64,000 nt of DNA from UBA11740 sp035635855 (GCA_035635855.1 DASQAF010000034.1:186001-250000), one strand, 5' to 3'. Shown: positions 25,841-35,953, numbered from the stretch's first letter. Program-made: numbers and translations. Notes: generated by a model not told the origin, from the sequence alone.

Positions 25841-28800
25841 ATGGACAACGACCGTCACATAAATTTCAAGCTACTGCGCGACCGCATCCTGAATGCTGGG
25901 AGCGCGGACGGGCGGGCGGGCAGCCCGCGTGGGGTGGTCGACTCGTCCGCATCGTCAGGCAAACAATATTGGCGCAGTCTTGAAGAACTCGCCGACTCGC
26001 CCGTCTTCGAAGAATTCGTGCAGCGCGAATTCCCACAGGCGGCGGAAGAGTGGAACGATCCGTTTGAGCGACGCACGTTTCTGAAATTGATGGGCGCTTC
26101 GCTGGCGCTCGCCGGCTTAAGCGGCTGCGTGATTCAACCGCCGGAAAAGATCGTCCCCTACGCCAAGCAACCGGAAGAGGAAATTCCCGGGAAAGGTCTC
26201 TACTTCGCGACAGCGTTCTCGTTAAGCGGGATAGCAACGCCTTTGCTGGCGCGCAGCAACGAAGGCCGGCCAACAAAACTCGAGGGCAACCCCGATCATC
26301 CGAACAATCGCAGAAGCGATCCCAACGACAAAGGCTCCAGCGCGACGGACATCTTTTCGCAGGCTTCGATTCTGACTCTTTATGATCCCGATCGTTCGCA
26401 GACTCCGCTCTATCGCGGCGAGACGCGACCCTGGACGCAGTTCGTCGCCGAAATTCGCGGACTGATCGAAAGAGAAAACGACGGACTGAAAGCGAGGAAG
26501 GGAGCCGGCCTGCGCTTTCTGACTGAGACGATCACGTCGCCATCGCTGGCCGCGCAACTGAAACAGATCCTCACCGACTTTCCTGAAGCCAAGTGGCATC
26601 AATACGAACCCGCCAATCGCGACAACGCGCGCGCCGGCGCGATGATGGCTTTCGGTCAGCCGGTCAACACGATCTATGACTTTAGCAAAGCTGATCGGGT
26701 TCTTTCGCTTGGTTCAGATTTTCTTGCGGCGATGCCCGGCACGCTTCGCTACGCGCGCGACTACGCGGCTAAGCGGCGCATCAACGGCGAGAAGACAGAG
26801 ATGAATCGGTTGTACGTGATCGAGAGCACGCCGACGATAACGGGAGCTAATGCGGATCATCGGTTTTCTGTGAAGCCGAGCGAGATGACCGGTACAGCAA
26901 GCATGATGCTGGACAGAATGGTCCGAGCAAGTGAATCAGGAGATTGGATCCGCGAGATTTTTAGTGACCTGCGAACACATCCAAGCGCTTCCATCGTCAT
27001 CGTCGGCGATGATCATCCACCAATCGTTCACGCGCTCGCTCACGAAATGAACGCCGCACTCGCCAACGTTGGCAAGACTGTTTTTTACACCGATCCAATT
27101 GAAGCCAACTCAGTCGATCAGACTCAGTCTCTGCGCGAACTGGTCAATGACATCGATGCCAACAAAGTCGATACGCTGATAATCATCGGTGGCAATCCGG
27201 CTTACAACACGCCGATTGATCTCAGACTGGATCTAAACCGGCTGAACAAGGTTAAGCTGCGCGCCCATCTCAATCTCTACAACAACGAAACTTCGGAGAT
27301 TTGTCACTGGCACATTCCGGCGACGCATTACCTGGAGTCGTGGGGAGACGCGCGTTCGTACGACGGCACCGTGACAATTGTGCAGCCGTTGATTGCTCCG
27401 CTGTATGAAGGAAGAACTAATCACGAAGTGCTCGCGCTGTTCAGTGATAACTACGATCGCCGGCCCTACGACATTGTGAAGGAATACTGGCGCACGCAAG
27501 CAGGGAATAGGGTGCAGGGTGTTGGGGGTAGCCAAAACGAATCAACTAAGCCATCGGCTTCGCCGGTTGCGGAGGTGACGGGTGATTTCGAATCGTGGTG
27601 GCGCAAGTGTCTGCATGACGGCTTCATTCCCAACTCGGCGGCGCCGGTGAAGACTGTATCTCTCAAATCAGAGTGGGCGTCCGGATTGAATTCCTCCAAC
27701 ACCCAATCCCCTTCACCCAACACCCTTGAATTGGTTTTCCGCCCCGACCCAACGATCTACGACGGTCGCTTCGCGAACAACGGCTGGTTGCAGGAATTGC
27801 CAAAGCCTTTGACGAAAATTACCTGGGACAACGTCGCTCTGATCAGTCCAAACACGGCGAAGAAGCTGGGCTTGTCGGCTCAGAATTACGAGCAGGGCAA
27901 GAAAGGCCGCGAAGCTTATGTCGATCAGATCGAACTGAAACTCAACGGCCGCGCCATCAGTAAGCCTTTGCCCGCATGGATCATGCCCGGCCAGCCCGAC
28001 GATGTAATCACGATTCATCTGGGCTATGGCCGCACCAGCGCTGGACGCGTTGGCAGCGTCACAATTGTCGAACCCGATTCGCGTCTCCCGAGTGGCGGCT
28101 TCAATGCTTACGAAATTCGCACTTCGGATGCGCCCTGGTTCGCGACGGGCGCGCAAGTGAGCAAGGTCGCCGGACAATTTCAGCTTGCTACAACGCAGGC
28201 GCACTTCTCAATGGAAGGCCGGGACCTCTTGCGCGAGAATTCCCTGGAAGAGTACTCAAAAGAAAAAGATCACCTGCGCGAAGAGGCCGAGAAGCAAAAG
28301 AAAGAGTTGCACGACCTCTCGCTTTATCCGGACTTTGATTATAAAAACCAGGGCAACAATTTGAACTATGCCTGGGGCATGTCGATCGACTTGAACAGTT
28401 GCGTCGGCTGCAACGCCTGCGTGATTGCCTGCCAGTCGGAAAACAATATTCCCATCGTCGGCAAGGAACAGGTAGTGCGCAGCCGAGAGATGCACTGGAT
28501 TCGCGTCGATGCCTACTTCAAAGGCGACGACCCGAGCAAACCTGAAGGGCCGTTCTTCCAACCCGTGCCCTGCATGCATTGCGAGAACGCGCCCTGCGAA
28601 CCCGTCTGTCCGGTGCACGCGACCGTGCACAGCAGCGAAGGCCTCAACGACATGGTTTACAACCGTTGCGTGGGCACCAAGTACTGTTCGAACAACTGTC
28701 CATACAAGGTGCGACGCTTTAACTTTTTCCTGTATCAGGACTGGGAAACGCCGACTTATCAGTTGATGCGCAACCCGGATGTTTCAGTGCGCAGCCGCGG

Positions 28801-29083
28801 CGTGATGGAAAAATGCACTTACTGTGTACAGCGAATTCAGGCGGCCAAGATTCAATCCGAGATCGAAGGACGAACCGTGCACGACGGCGAGATCGTTACG
28901 GCCTGTCAGTCGGTCTGTCCGACTGAAGCGATTGTGTTCGGCAACATCAACGATCCGAACAGCAAGGTTTCGAAATTGAAAGCGCTGGATCGAGATTATT
29001 CACTGCTGGGAGAGCTGAACACTCGGCCGCGCACGACGTATCTGTCGGCATTGAGAAATCCGAATCCGGAAATTAAGTCATGA
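25841..29083 (+). CDS. actB: Alternative complex III subunit ActB (molybdopterin-like plus iron-sulfur)
   Basis: This 1080-residue protein has an RR-type signal region (RRTFLKLMGASLALAGLSGC, residues about 77-97) with a lipobox-like LSGC. The large central domain resembles molybdopterin oxidoreductases, though in ActB it is known to carry no Mo cofactor. The C-terminal third (from about 850) has the ferredoxin clusters: SCVGCNACVIAC, PCMHCENAPCEPVCP, CVGTKYCSNNCP and CTYC/CQSVCP, i.e. four cubane-type sites or three plus one 3Fe-4S. Two intergenic-type repeats have entered the coding sequence: around residue 555-563 (RVQGVGGSQN) and 618-628 (SSNTQSPSPNT). Conserved ActB organisation otherwise intact. 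Confidence 0.93.
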   Translation: MDNDRHINFKLLRDRILNAGSADGRAGSPRGVVDSSASSGKQYWRSLEELADSPVFEEFVQREFPQAAEEWNDPFERRTFLKLMGASLALAGLSGCVIQPPEKIVPYAKQPEEEIPGKGLYFATAFSLSGIATPLLARSNEGRPTKLEGNPDHPNNRRSDPNDKGSSATDIFSQASILTLYDPDRSQTPLYRGETRPWTQFVAEIRGLIERENDGLKARKGAGLRFLTETITSPSLAAQLKQILTDFPEAKWHQYEPANRDNARAGAMMAFGQPVNTIYDFSKADRVLSLGSDFLAAMPGTLRYARDYAAKRRINGEKTEMNRLYVIESTPTITGANADHRFSVKPSEMTGTASMMLDRMVRASESGDWIREIFSDLRTHPSASIVIVGDDHPPIVHALAHEMNAALANVGKTVFYTDPIEANSVDQTQSLRELVNDIDANKVDTLIIIGGNPAYNTPIDLRLDLNRLNKVKLRAHLNLYNNETSEICHWHIPATHYLESWGDARSYDGTVTIVQPLIAPLYEGRTNHEVLALFSDNYDRRPYDIVKEYWRTQAGNRVQGVGGSQNESTKPSASPVAEVTGDFESWWRKCLHDGFIPNSAAPVKTVSLKSEWASGLNSSNTQSPSPNTLELVFRPDPTIYDGRFANNGWLQELPKPLTKITWDNVALISPNTAKKLGLSAQNYEQGKKGREAYVDQIELKLNGRAISKPLPAWIMPGQPDDVITIHLGYGRTSAGRVGSVTIVEPDSRLPSGGFNAYEIRTSDAPWFATGAQVSKVAGQFQLATTQAHFSMEGRDLLRENSLEEYSKEKDHLREEAEKQKKELHDLSLYPDFDYKNQGNNLNYAWGMSIDLNSCVGCNACVIACQSENNIPIVGKEQVVRSREMHWIRVDAYFKGDDPSKPEGPFFQPVPCMHCENAPCEPVCPVHATVHSSEGLNDMVYNRCVGTKYCSNNCPYKVRRFNFFLYQDWETPTYQLMRNPDVSVRSRGVMEKCTYCVQRIQAAKIQSEIEGRTVHDGEIVTACQSVCPTEAIVFGNINDPNSKVSKLKALDRDYSLLGELNTRPRTTYLSALRNPNPEIKS

Positions 29084-29087
29084 GATC

Positions 29088-29175
29088 AAACCACAAAGTC
29101 ACAAAGACACGAAGAAGTAACCCAGCCGTTCAGAACCGGGTATCCGTCTTTGTGTCTTCGTGGCTTTGTGGTTGA
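29088..29175. repeat. Inverted repeat, CACAAAG family, before actC
   Basis: Left arm CCACAAAGTCACAAAGACACG, right arm CGTGGCTTTGTGGTTG with GTCTTTGTGTCTT, so the two fold on each other. Related to the CGCAAAG elements at 14821, 19318, 37664 and 45974. It ends 14 bases before the actC ATG. Confidence 0.65.
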
Positions 29176-29188
29176 ACAGTTGTTACCA

Positions 29189-30571
<1,383 letters not shown>

Positions 30572-30596
30572 GTCAGATAGGTCCGATAAGTCCTAT

Positions 30597-31142
30597 ATGG
30601 TCAGAACCAAGGCACCAAGACTCTACGGCGTAATGGCCCAGTTCGATAACCCGAGCGCGCTGGTCGCGGCGGCGCGCGAGACCTATGAAGCCGGCTATCG
30701 AAGAATTAATGGCTACTCGCCGTTTCCGATCGAAGAACTCTCAGAAGCGATCGGATTCGAGCGCACACTCCTGCCCTTGATTGTTTTGATTGGGGGAATC
30801 CTCGGCGGTGTGGGTGGATTCTTTATGCAGTATTGGATGGAAGTTGTCGACTATCCCATCAACGTTGGCGGCAAGCCCTTCAACAGTTGGCCGGCATTCA
30901 TTCCGATCACTTTCGAATGCACGGTGCTGGTGGCGGCCTTCGCGGCGGTGCTGGGGATGCTGGCGCTGAACAAGCTGCCGCAGCCTTACCATCCGGTTTT
31001 CAACGCGCCCAACTTTGCGCTGGCGACGCGCGATAGTTTCTTTCTGGTAATCGAATCAAAGGATCCAAAGTTTCAGCACGATGAGGTGATGCGGTTCCTG
31101 CAGAGCCTGGAAGCAAGAGATGTCTGTGATGTGGAAATCTGA
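30597..31142 (+). CDS. actD: Alternative complex III subunit ActD (DUF3341)
   Basis: This 181-residue protein has two hydrophobic segments in the middle (PLIVLIGGILGG..., ITFECTVLVAAFAAVLG). DUF3341 is the ActD signature and the LYGVMAQFDNPSALVAAARET start is typical. It is part of the membrane core of ACIII. The first codons (MVRT) lie in short repeat sequence (GTCCGATAAGTCC), so the exact N-terminus is uncertain. The 3' end overlaps actE by 23 bp. Confidence 0.9.
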   Translation: MVRTKAPRLYGVMAQFDNPSALVAAARETYEAGYRRINGYSPFPIEELSEAIGFERTLLPLIVLIGGILGGVGGFFMQYWMEVVDYPINVGGKPFNSWPAFIPITFECTVLVAAFAAVLGMLALNKLPQPYHPVFNAPNFALATRDSFFLVIESKDPKFQHDEVMRFLQSLEARDVCDVEI

Positions 31143-31887
31143 ATACAAGGAAAAAGGGGAAAGGAAAGAGGAAAAAGTGGGAACGCCTCGCGGGCTCCGC
31201 AGACGCGCGTTGCTCGCTTTTTGCCTTTTGCCTTTTGCCTTTTTACTTTCCGGCTGCCGGCGCGACATGCAGGACCAGCCCAAGGCCATCGCCTATCGCG
31301 AAAGCAAGTTCTACAAAGATGGAAATGCTTCGCGGCAGCTGGTTGAAGGCACCGTGCCCCGTGGATTCCTGCGACAAGATCGCGCCTTCTATTTTGGAAA
31401 GAAATCGGCGCCGCCTGCTCAGCCGAGTCCGGCACTGACTCAAACCGGCGGGCCGCAAGTTTCATCAACAAACCCGGCGGCCCTCTATCCCGACGACGTC
31501 GAGACGTTTCCGATTCCGATCACGAAAACAGATATCGATCGCGGCCAGGAGCGCTACAACATTTACTGTTCGGTCTGTCACGGAATGACTGGTTACGGCG
31601 ACGGCATGGTCGCCCGGCGCGGTTTTAATAAGCCGGCGCCCGCGTCTTACCACCAGGATCGGCTCAGGCAGGCGCCGGTGGGTCATTTCTTTGACGTGAT
31701 GACCAACGGCTGGGGGGCGATGCCTGCGTATGCTGCGCAGATCCCGGTCGAAGATCGCTGGCGGATCATCGCATACATTCGCGCGTTGCAGTTGAGTCAG
31801 ATGCCAAAGCAGGGCGGCAGCGATGGCGCACGGGAAAGCATGCGGGACAATAGCCCGACCGTTAGGGAGGGCTCACGACCTAAATGA
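31120..31887 (+). CDS. actE: Alternative complex III subunit ActE, monoheme lipoprotein cytochrome c
   Basis: This 255-residue protein has a lipoprotein signal (LLSGC) and one heme motif CSVCH near residue 150, with a distal Met ligand candidate in WGAMPAYA. ActE shuttles electrons within ACIII on the periplasmic side. The signal peptide AFCLLPFAFLLSGC is partly written by a tandem (GCCTTTT)x3 block (31223-31243). The last residues SPTVREGSRPK are written by a GCCCGACCGT-family palindrome (31851-31874). Start could also be the ATG at 31129. The stop overlaps actF (ATGA). Confidence 0.9.
   Translation: MSVMWKSEYKEKGERKEEKVGTPRGLRRRALLAFCLLPFAFLLSGCRRDMQDQPKAIAYRESKFYKDGNASRQLVEGTVPRGFLRQDRAFYFGKKSAPPAQPSPALTQTGGPQVSSTNPAALYPDDVETFPIPITKTDIDRGQERYNIYCSVCHGMTGYGDGMVARRGFNKPAPASYHQDRLRQAPVGHFFDVMTNGWGAMPAYAAQIPVEDRWRIIAYIRALQLSQMPKQGGSDGARESMRDNSPTVREGSRPK
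31223..31243 (+). repeat. Heptanucleotide tandem repeat inside the ActE signal peptide
   Basis: Three copies of GCCTTTT lie in the codons of the ActE signal-peptide core. Because seven is not a multiple of three, gain or loss of one copy would shift the reading frame. The equivalent situation occurs in SCO1 (33992-34012). Confidence 0.85.
31851..31874 (+). repeat. GCCCGACCGT-family unit encoding the ActE C-terminus
   Basis: A single unit (TAGCCCGACCGTTAGGG...) differs at one base from the 24-bp arm at 13969-13992. It is read in frame as NSPTVREGS at the end of ActE, just before the actF start. Confidence 0.85.
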
Positions 31888-33071
31888 TTCAAACAGGATA
31901 TGCACCACCGGCAGAACTGACCCGCGTTCGTAATCTGGCGCTGGGCGTCGGGGCTTTGCTTTTCACGCTGTTTGTCGCCGGCGTGCTCATTGACCGCGCG
32001 CAGTTCTTTCATGCTTACCTGGTGGGCTTCATTTTTTGGACCGGAATCACAATCGGCAGTCTGGCACTTTTGATGTTACAACATCTGACTGGCGGCGCCT
32101 GGGGACTGATCATCCGGCGCGTGCTGGAAGCGTCGACGCGTACGCTGCCTTTGATCTTGCTGCTGTTCGTTCCGGTGGTCGTTGGTTTGAATCAGATTTA
32201 TCCGTGGACGAACCGGGCGGAAATGAATCAGGTGCCGGCACTGCGCGAGAAAGCCGCGCATTACTTGAATCCGCCATTCTTTATCGGCCGTGCTCTCGTC
32301 TATTTCGCAATCTGGTCGCTGCTCGCGGTGCTGTTGAACTGGCTCTCGCTGCAACAGGATCGAACGAACGACTCTAAATTGAAAAAGCGACTGCAAGTAG
32401 TCAGCGGCCCCGGGCTGGGCCTGCTGATACTGACCATAACTTTTGCCGCGATTGACTGGGTAATGTCGCTTGATCCGGCGTGGTCTTCCACGATCTTCGG
32501 CCTGATCTTTGTCGCCTCGTGGAGTTTGAGCGCGCTGGCCTTTGGAATTCTATCGATGTCCTGGCTCTCAAAACGTGAACCGATGAACGCGGTGGTGCGC
32601 ACTTCGCATTTCCACGATTGGGGCAACTTGCTATTAGCGCTGGTAATGCTGTGGACCTATTTCGCGTTCTCGCAATACCTGATTATCTGGTCCGCCAATC
32701 TGCCCGAGGAAACCGTCTGGTATGTCGCGCGCAAACATGGCGGCTGGGGTGTGATCGCCCTCGGAACCGTCATTCTGCAATTCGTGTTTCCGTTTATGAC
32801 GCTGTTGTCGCGCGCCGCCAAGAAGAGTCCGCAGAAACTCGCGATGCTGGCCATTTTGATTCTGGCCATGCGCGTCGTGGACGTAATCTGGCTGATTGAA
32901 CCGTCGTACAACCGCGAACATTTTCACTTGAGCTGGATGGACTTTGTCGCCCCGTTAGGGATGGGCGGATTGTGGCTGGCGACTTTCGCCTGGCAGTTGC
33001 AGAAGCGATCTCTGGTGCCGATTAACGATCCGGAGCTTGAACAGGCATTGGAAGCACATGCGGGACACTGA
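31884..33071 (+). CDS. actF: Alternative complex III subunit ActF (NrfD-like paralogue)
   Basis: This 395-residue integral membrane protein has about ten hydrophobic segments. It is the second NrfD-related subunit of ACIII and helps form the membrane arm. The ATG overlaps the actE stop (ATGA), so it is translationally coupled. The sequence AIDWVMSLDPAWSSTIFG and SHFHDWGNLLLALVMLWTYFAFSQ are typical of ActF. The C-terminus ends at 33071, after which repeat sequence begins. Confidence 0.92.
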   Translation: MIQTGYAPPAELTRVRNLALGVGALLFTLFVAGVLIDRAQFFHAYLVGFIFWTGITIGSLALLMLQHLTGGAWGLIIRRVLEASTRTLPLILLLFVPVVVGLNQIYPWTNRAEMNQVPALREKAAHYLNPPFFIGRALVYFAIWSLLAVLLNWLSLQQDRTNDSKLKKRLQVVSGPGLGLLILTITFAAIDWVMSLDPAWSSTIFGLIFVASWSLSALAFGILSMSWLSKREPMNAVVRTSHFHDWGNLLLALVMLWTYFAFSQYLIIWSANLPEETVWYVARKHGGWGVIALGTVILQFVFPFMTLLSRAAKKSPQKLAMLAILILAMRVVDVIWLIEPSYNREHFHLSWMDFVAPLGMGGLWLATFAWQLQKRSLVPINDPELEQALEAHAGH

Positions 33072-33107
33072 GTGAGGTTTGATTCATTTTGAACTTGGAA
33101 GAAAACA

Positions 33108-33249
33108 TTTTCCATTTGTTATGTGACATTTTTCATTTGTCATTTCATGGCCTGCGAATCGTGCAAACGTGGCGCAGTGCTGACGATGAAAGCGGCGGAC
33201 AGCTTTGAACAGTTAATGGCAAATGAAAAATGTCAAATGACGAATGGAA
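33108..33249. repeat. AT-rich inverted repeat (CATTTGTCATTT type)
   Basis: Left arm reads CATTTGTTATGTGACATTTTTCATTTGTC..., right arm reads AATGGCAAATGAAAAATGTCAAATG. Similar in style to 10160-10263. The region between actF and the next gene holds no other feature. Confidence 0.6.
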
Positions 33250-33278
33250 AATAATCCTTTGTCGGCCTGAGTATTAAC

Positions 33279-33809
33279 GTGAACGATTCGAACAACAAAA
33301 CCGGACACGTGACCGAAACACCTGATGTCTCTTACATCAAGAACGTTGACGTCACGCACGAGGCCAGTGACGTTTACATCGGCGGCATAGCCAAGTTCGT
33401 CGCCGGACTCTCAGTCCTGACGATTGCCGTTTTCCTTTTGATGTGGGGAATGTTCCGAATGTTCGAGAAGCGCACGAAGGAACCACCTCGTTCACCGATG
33501 GCGTTCACCGATCAGGAGCGCCTGCCGCCCGAGCCGCGCTTGCAAGGCGCACCTGGTTTTGCGGAGGAGTTGGAGAAGCAGAGTAAGCCGGCCAAAGCAG
33601 AGCCGGCCGCAAATCACGTTAGGGAGCCAGGCGGGCCAAAGGATCCCCTGTGGGAGATCAAGGTGCTGCGCCAGCACTGGAACGAGGTGCTGGAACAAGG
33701 CCCCGTAGATCAGAACGGCCAGCGATACGGCATGCCGATTGAGAAAGCCAAGGAAGAAATTTTGAAGCAGGGATTGCCGGTGAGGAAGACAGTGGTCGGT
33801 GGGCAGTGA
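33279..33809 (+). CDS. Single-TM protein in the ACIII/oxidase locus
   Basis: This 176-residue protein starts with GTG and has one membrane helix (about residues 38-60), then a Pro/Glu-rich linker and a conserved-looking C-terminus (PLWEIKVLRQHWNEVLEQGPV...YGMPIEKAKEEIL). Its position between actF and SCO1 suggests a small accessory subunit of ACIII or of the oxidase, comparable in place to ActG, but I cannot confirm this by sequence. Its end lies in heptamer-type repeat sequence (GGGCAGTGAGCAGTGGG), which pairs with the SCO1 repeat. Confidence 0.7.
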   Translation: MNDSNNKTGHVTETPDVSYIKNVDVTHEASDVYIGGIAKFVAGLSVLTIAVFLLMWGMFRMFEKRTKEPPRSPMAFTDQERLPPEPRLQGAPGFAEELEKQSKPAKAEPAANHVREPGGPKDPLWEIKVLRQHWNEVLEQGPVDQNGQRYGMPIEKAKEEILKQGLPVRKTVVGGQ

Positions 33810-33867
33810 GCAGTGGGCAGAAGATGACAAGGAAAGTAGTTTCAAAAAGTGACTTTTGATTATCAAC

Positions 33868-33970
33868 GAGGCTACGCCTCGACGTCGGCAAGGCGCAGCC
33901 TTGCCGAGAGATTCATTCTGACTCAGGCGGAAAGGCGGAGCCTTTCCGCAATGTGCTGCGGCAAAGCCGC
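33868..33970. repeat. Series of REP-like hairpins with 3-nt loops upstream of and inside SCO1
   Basis: Four perfect hairpins follow each other: GAGGC-TAC-GCCTC (33868-33880), CGGCAAGGC-GCA-GCCTTGCCG (33886-33906), CGGAAAGGC-GGA-GCCTTTCCG (33928-33948) and GCGGC-AAA-GCCGC (33958-33970). The same family occurs around the RAYT gene (42364-43116) and at 45236-45318. Confidence 0.85.
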
Positions 33971-34843
33971 TCTTTATGTCTTGCTCGTGTTGCTCACTGC
34001 TCACTGCTCACTGCCGTCGCTCAGCCCGGCATGCCGCAACCAAACTCGCCGCTATACGGCGCGCGATCAGGATCCGGATCCGTAGCGACCGGCTTACCAA
34101 ACGCCCTGAAGAACGTCGGTATCGATCAGAAGTTGAACGAGCAGATTCCGCTCGATGCGGTATTCAAAGACGAGCAGGGCCAAGACGTTCGTCTCGGTCA
34201 GTTCTTCAAGGGCAAACCAGTAGTGCTGTCACTCGTCTATTACGCGTGTCCGATGCTCTGTAACCAGGTCTTGAATGGAATGTTGGGCTCGTTCAGGCAG
34301 GTGTCCTTCAATATCGGCGAACAGTTTGAAGTGGTCACTGTTAGTTTTGATCCACGCGAGACACCCAGCCTGGCCGCCGCCAAAAAGAGCACTTACATCA
34401 AGGCCTATAACCGTTCCGGAGCCGAAGCGAGTTGGCATTTTCTGACTGGGGATGAAGCGAATATCAAACGCCTGACTGAGTCGGTCGGCTTCCGTTATCA
34501 CTGGGACGAGCAGACGAAGCAGTTCGCGCACGCCAGCGGCATCATGGTGCTGACGCCCGAAGGAAAGATCGCGCGATATTTTTATGGCATCGACTATCCG
34601 CCGAAAGACATGCGCCTCGGCCTGGTTGAAGCTTCCCAAAATAAAATCGGGACGCCGGTCGATGTGCTGATGCTGTACTGCTATCACTACGATCCGGCCA
34701 CGGGAAAGTATGGCGCCGTGGTAATGAACATCATGCGGCTGGCCGGCGGCGTGACCTTGTTCTTGATCGTCGGGCTGCTGCTGGTTTTACGAAAGCGCGG
34801 CGGGCGGGACCGGAGCCCGACCGTTTCAGAAGCCCGACCGTAA
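33953..34843 (+). CDS. SCO1/SenC family copper chaperone for cytochrome oxidase
   Basis: This protein of about 296 residues has the SCO copper motif CPMLC (near residue 99), and the partner His in the FAHASGIMVLTPEGKIARYFYG block, on a thioredoxin fold. A C-terminal membrane helix (VTLFLIVGLLLVL) follows. It would deliver copper to the CuA site of subunit II encoded next. The GTG start at 33953 and signal peptide are made from repeat sequence: (GCTCACT)x3 at 33992-34012. A better-looking signal peptide lies in another frame from ATG 33951 and would fuse in-frame if one extra heptamer were present. The last residues SPTVSEARP are written by a GCCCGACCGT-family palindrome. Confidence 0.85.
   Translation: MLRQSRSLCLARVAHCSLLTAVAQPGMPQPNSPLYGARSGSGSVATGLPNALKNVGIDQKLNEQIPLDAVFKDEQGQDVRLGQFFKGKPVVLSLVYYACPMLCNQVLNGMLGSFRQVSFNIGEQFEVVTVSFDPRETPSLAAAKKSTYIKAYNRSGAEASWHFLTGDEANIKRLTESVGFRYHWDEQTKQFAHASGIMVLTPEGKIARYFYGIDYPPKDMRLGLVEASQNKIGTPVDVLMLYCYHYDPATGKYGAVVMNIMRLAGGVTLFLIVGLLLVLRKRGGRDRSPTVSEARP
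33992..34012 (+). repeat. Heptanucleotide tandem repeat in the SCO1 signal region
   Basis: Three copies of GCTCACT lie between the hairpin cluster and the mature SCO1 coding part. Frame check: an added seventh-base unit (+7) would join the ATG 33951 frame to the SCO1 frame. Confidence 0.85.
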
Positions 34844-34852
34844 GGAAGGGCC
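34814..34852 (+). repeat. GCCCGACCGT-family repeat at the SCO1 C-terminus
   Basis: Two partial units (AGCCCGACCGT at 34814-34824 and 34831-34841, the second followed by AAGGAAGGGCC) lie in direct order across the SCO1 stop codon. Confidence 0.75.
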
Positions 34853-34900
34853 TCAAACGCGCGAAGAGAATTTCAGATTCCAAATTCCACATTTGAAACT

Positions 34901-35911
34901 ATGCAATCGTCGGTTCCATTACTTCCGGAGAGCGCATCAACCCTTTCGGGCGACGTAGACGCCTTATATTTTTATCTCTGCGGAGTCACAATCTTTTTTA
35001 CGCTGCTGATTGGCGGTGCCATTATTTTCTTCGTCATACGCTATCGCCGGCGCAACCTCTTCGAAATTCCGCGGCCGATCGAAGGCTCAACTAGGCTGGA
35101 AACTCTTTGGTCGGTAATTCCTTTGTTAATTGCGATGAGCTTCTTCTTTTGGGGCGCCAGCCTTTTCTATCGGCAATATCGCCCGCCGACAAATGCACTC
35201 GAAGTTTACGTGGTCGGCAAACAATGGATGTGGAAGTTTCAGCACAGCACCGGCCAGCGCGAGATCAACGAGCTGCACGTGCCGGTCCGACGCAAGATCA
35301 AACTGATCATGACGACCGAAGATGTAATTCACGATGTGTTCGTGCCCGCCTTTCGGATCAAGGCCGACGTGGTGCCCGGAAGGTACACGACTGAATGGTT
35401 CGAAGCGACCAAGCCCGGACGTTATCACTTCTTCTGCGCCGAATACTGCGGCATGAACCATTCAGGGATGGGCGGCTGGGTGGTGGTAATGGAGCCAACC
35501 GACTATGAAAATTGGTTGAGCGGCAATGCCGGGCAGGGTTCGCCGGCGGCGGCCGGCCGCGCGTTATTCGAGTCCCTGGGTTGCGTTTCATGTCATGGAG
35601 CCAATGGCGAAGGTGGGCGCGGCCCGGCCCTGATTGGGCTGTTCGGCAGCAAAGTAGTGCTGAACAACGGGCAAACCCTGACCGCCGATGAAGGCTACCT
35701 CCGCGAATCGATTCTGAATCCGCAGGCAAAGATCGTCACGGGTTTTGGACCGATCATGCCTTCGTTTCAGGGGCAGGTGAATGAAGAACAACTCTTGCAG
35801 TTGGTGGCTTTTGTTAAATCTTTGTCGACGTCAAAGCCTGAAACAGTGACAGCGAAACCGCCACCGCCGACCGCGAAGCCCAACGCAACGCCACCGGCGA
35901 AGAAGAAATAG
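34901..35911 (+). CDS. coxB: Cytochrome c oxidase subunit II with fused cytochrome c (caa3 type)
   Basis: This 336-residue subunit has two N-terminal membrane helices, then the CuA cupredoxin domain with ligands in VIHDVFVP (His), CAEYCGMNHSGM (two Cys, Glu, His, Met). A cytochrome c domain follows with one heme motif CVSCH (about residue 230) and a Met ligand candidate in PIMPSFQG. The C-terminus is Pro/Lys-rich. This marks the oxidase as caa3-type. It lies after SCO1 and before subunit I. Confidence 0.95.
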   Translation: MQSSVPLLPESASTLSGDVDALYFYLCGVTIFFTLLIGGAIIFFVIRYRRRNLFEIPRPIEGSTRLETLWSVIPLLIAMSFFFWGASLFYRQYRPPTNALEVYVVGKQWMWKFQHSTGQREINELHVPVRRKIKLIMTTEDVIHDVFVPAFRIKADVVPGRYTTEWFEATKPGRYHFFCAEYCGMNHSGMGGWVVVMEPTDYENWLSGNAGQGSPAAAGRALFESLGCVSCHGANGEGGRGPALIGLFGSKVVLNNGQTLTADEGYLRESILNPQAKIVTGFGPIMPSFQGQVNEEQLLQLVAFVKSLSTSKPETVTAKPPPPTAKPNATPPAKKK

Positions 35912-35953
35912 GACAGATCAGTCCTATTCGACCGATTGGCTCAGTAAAACAAG

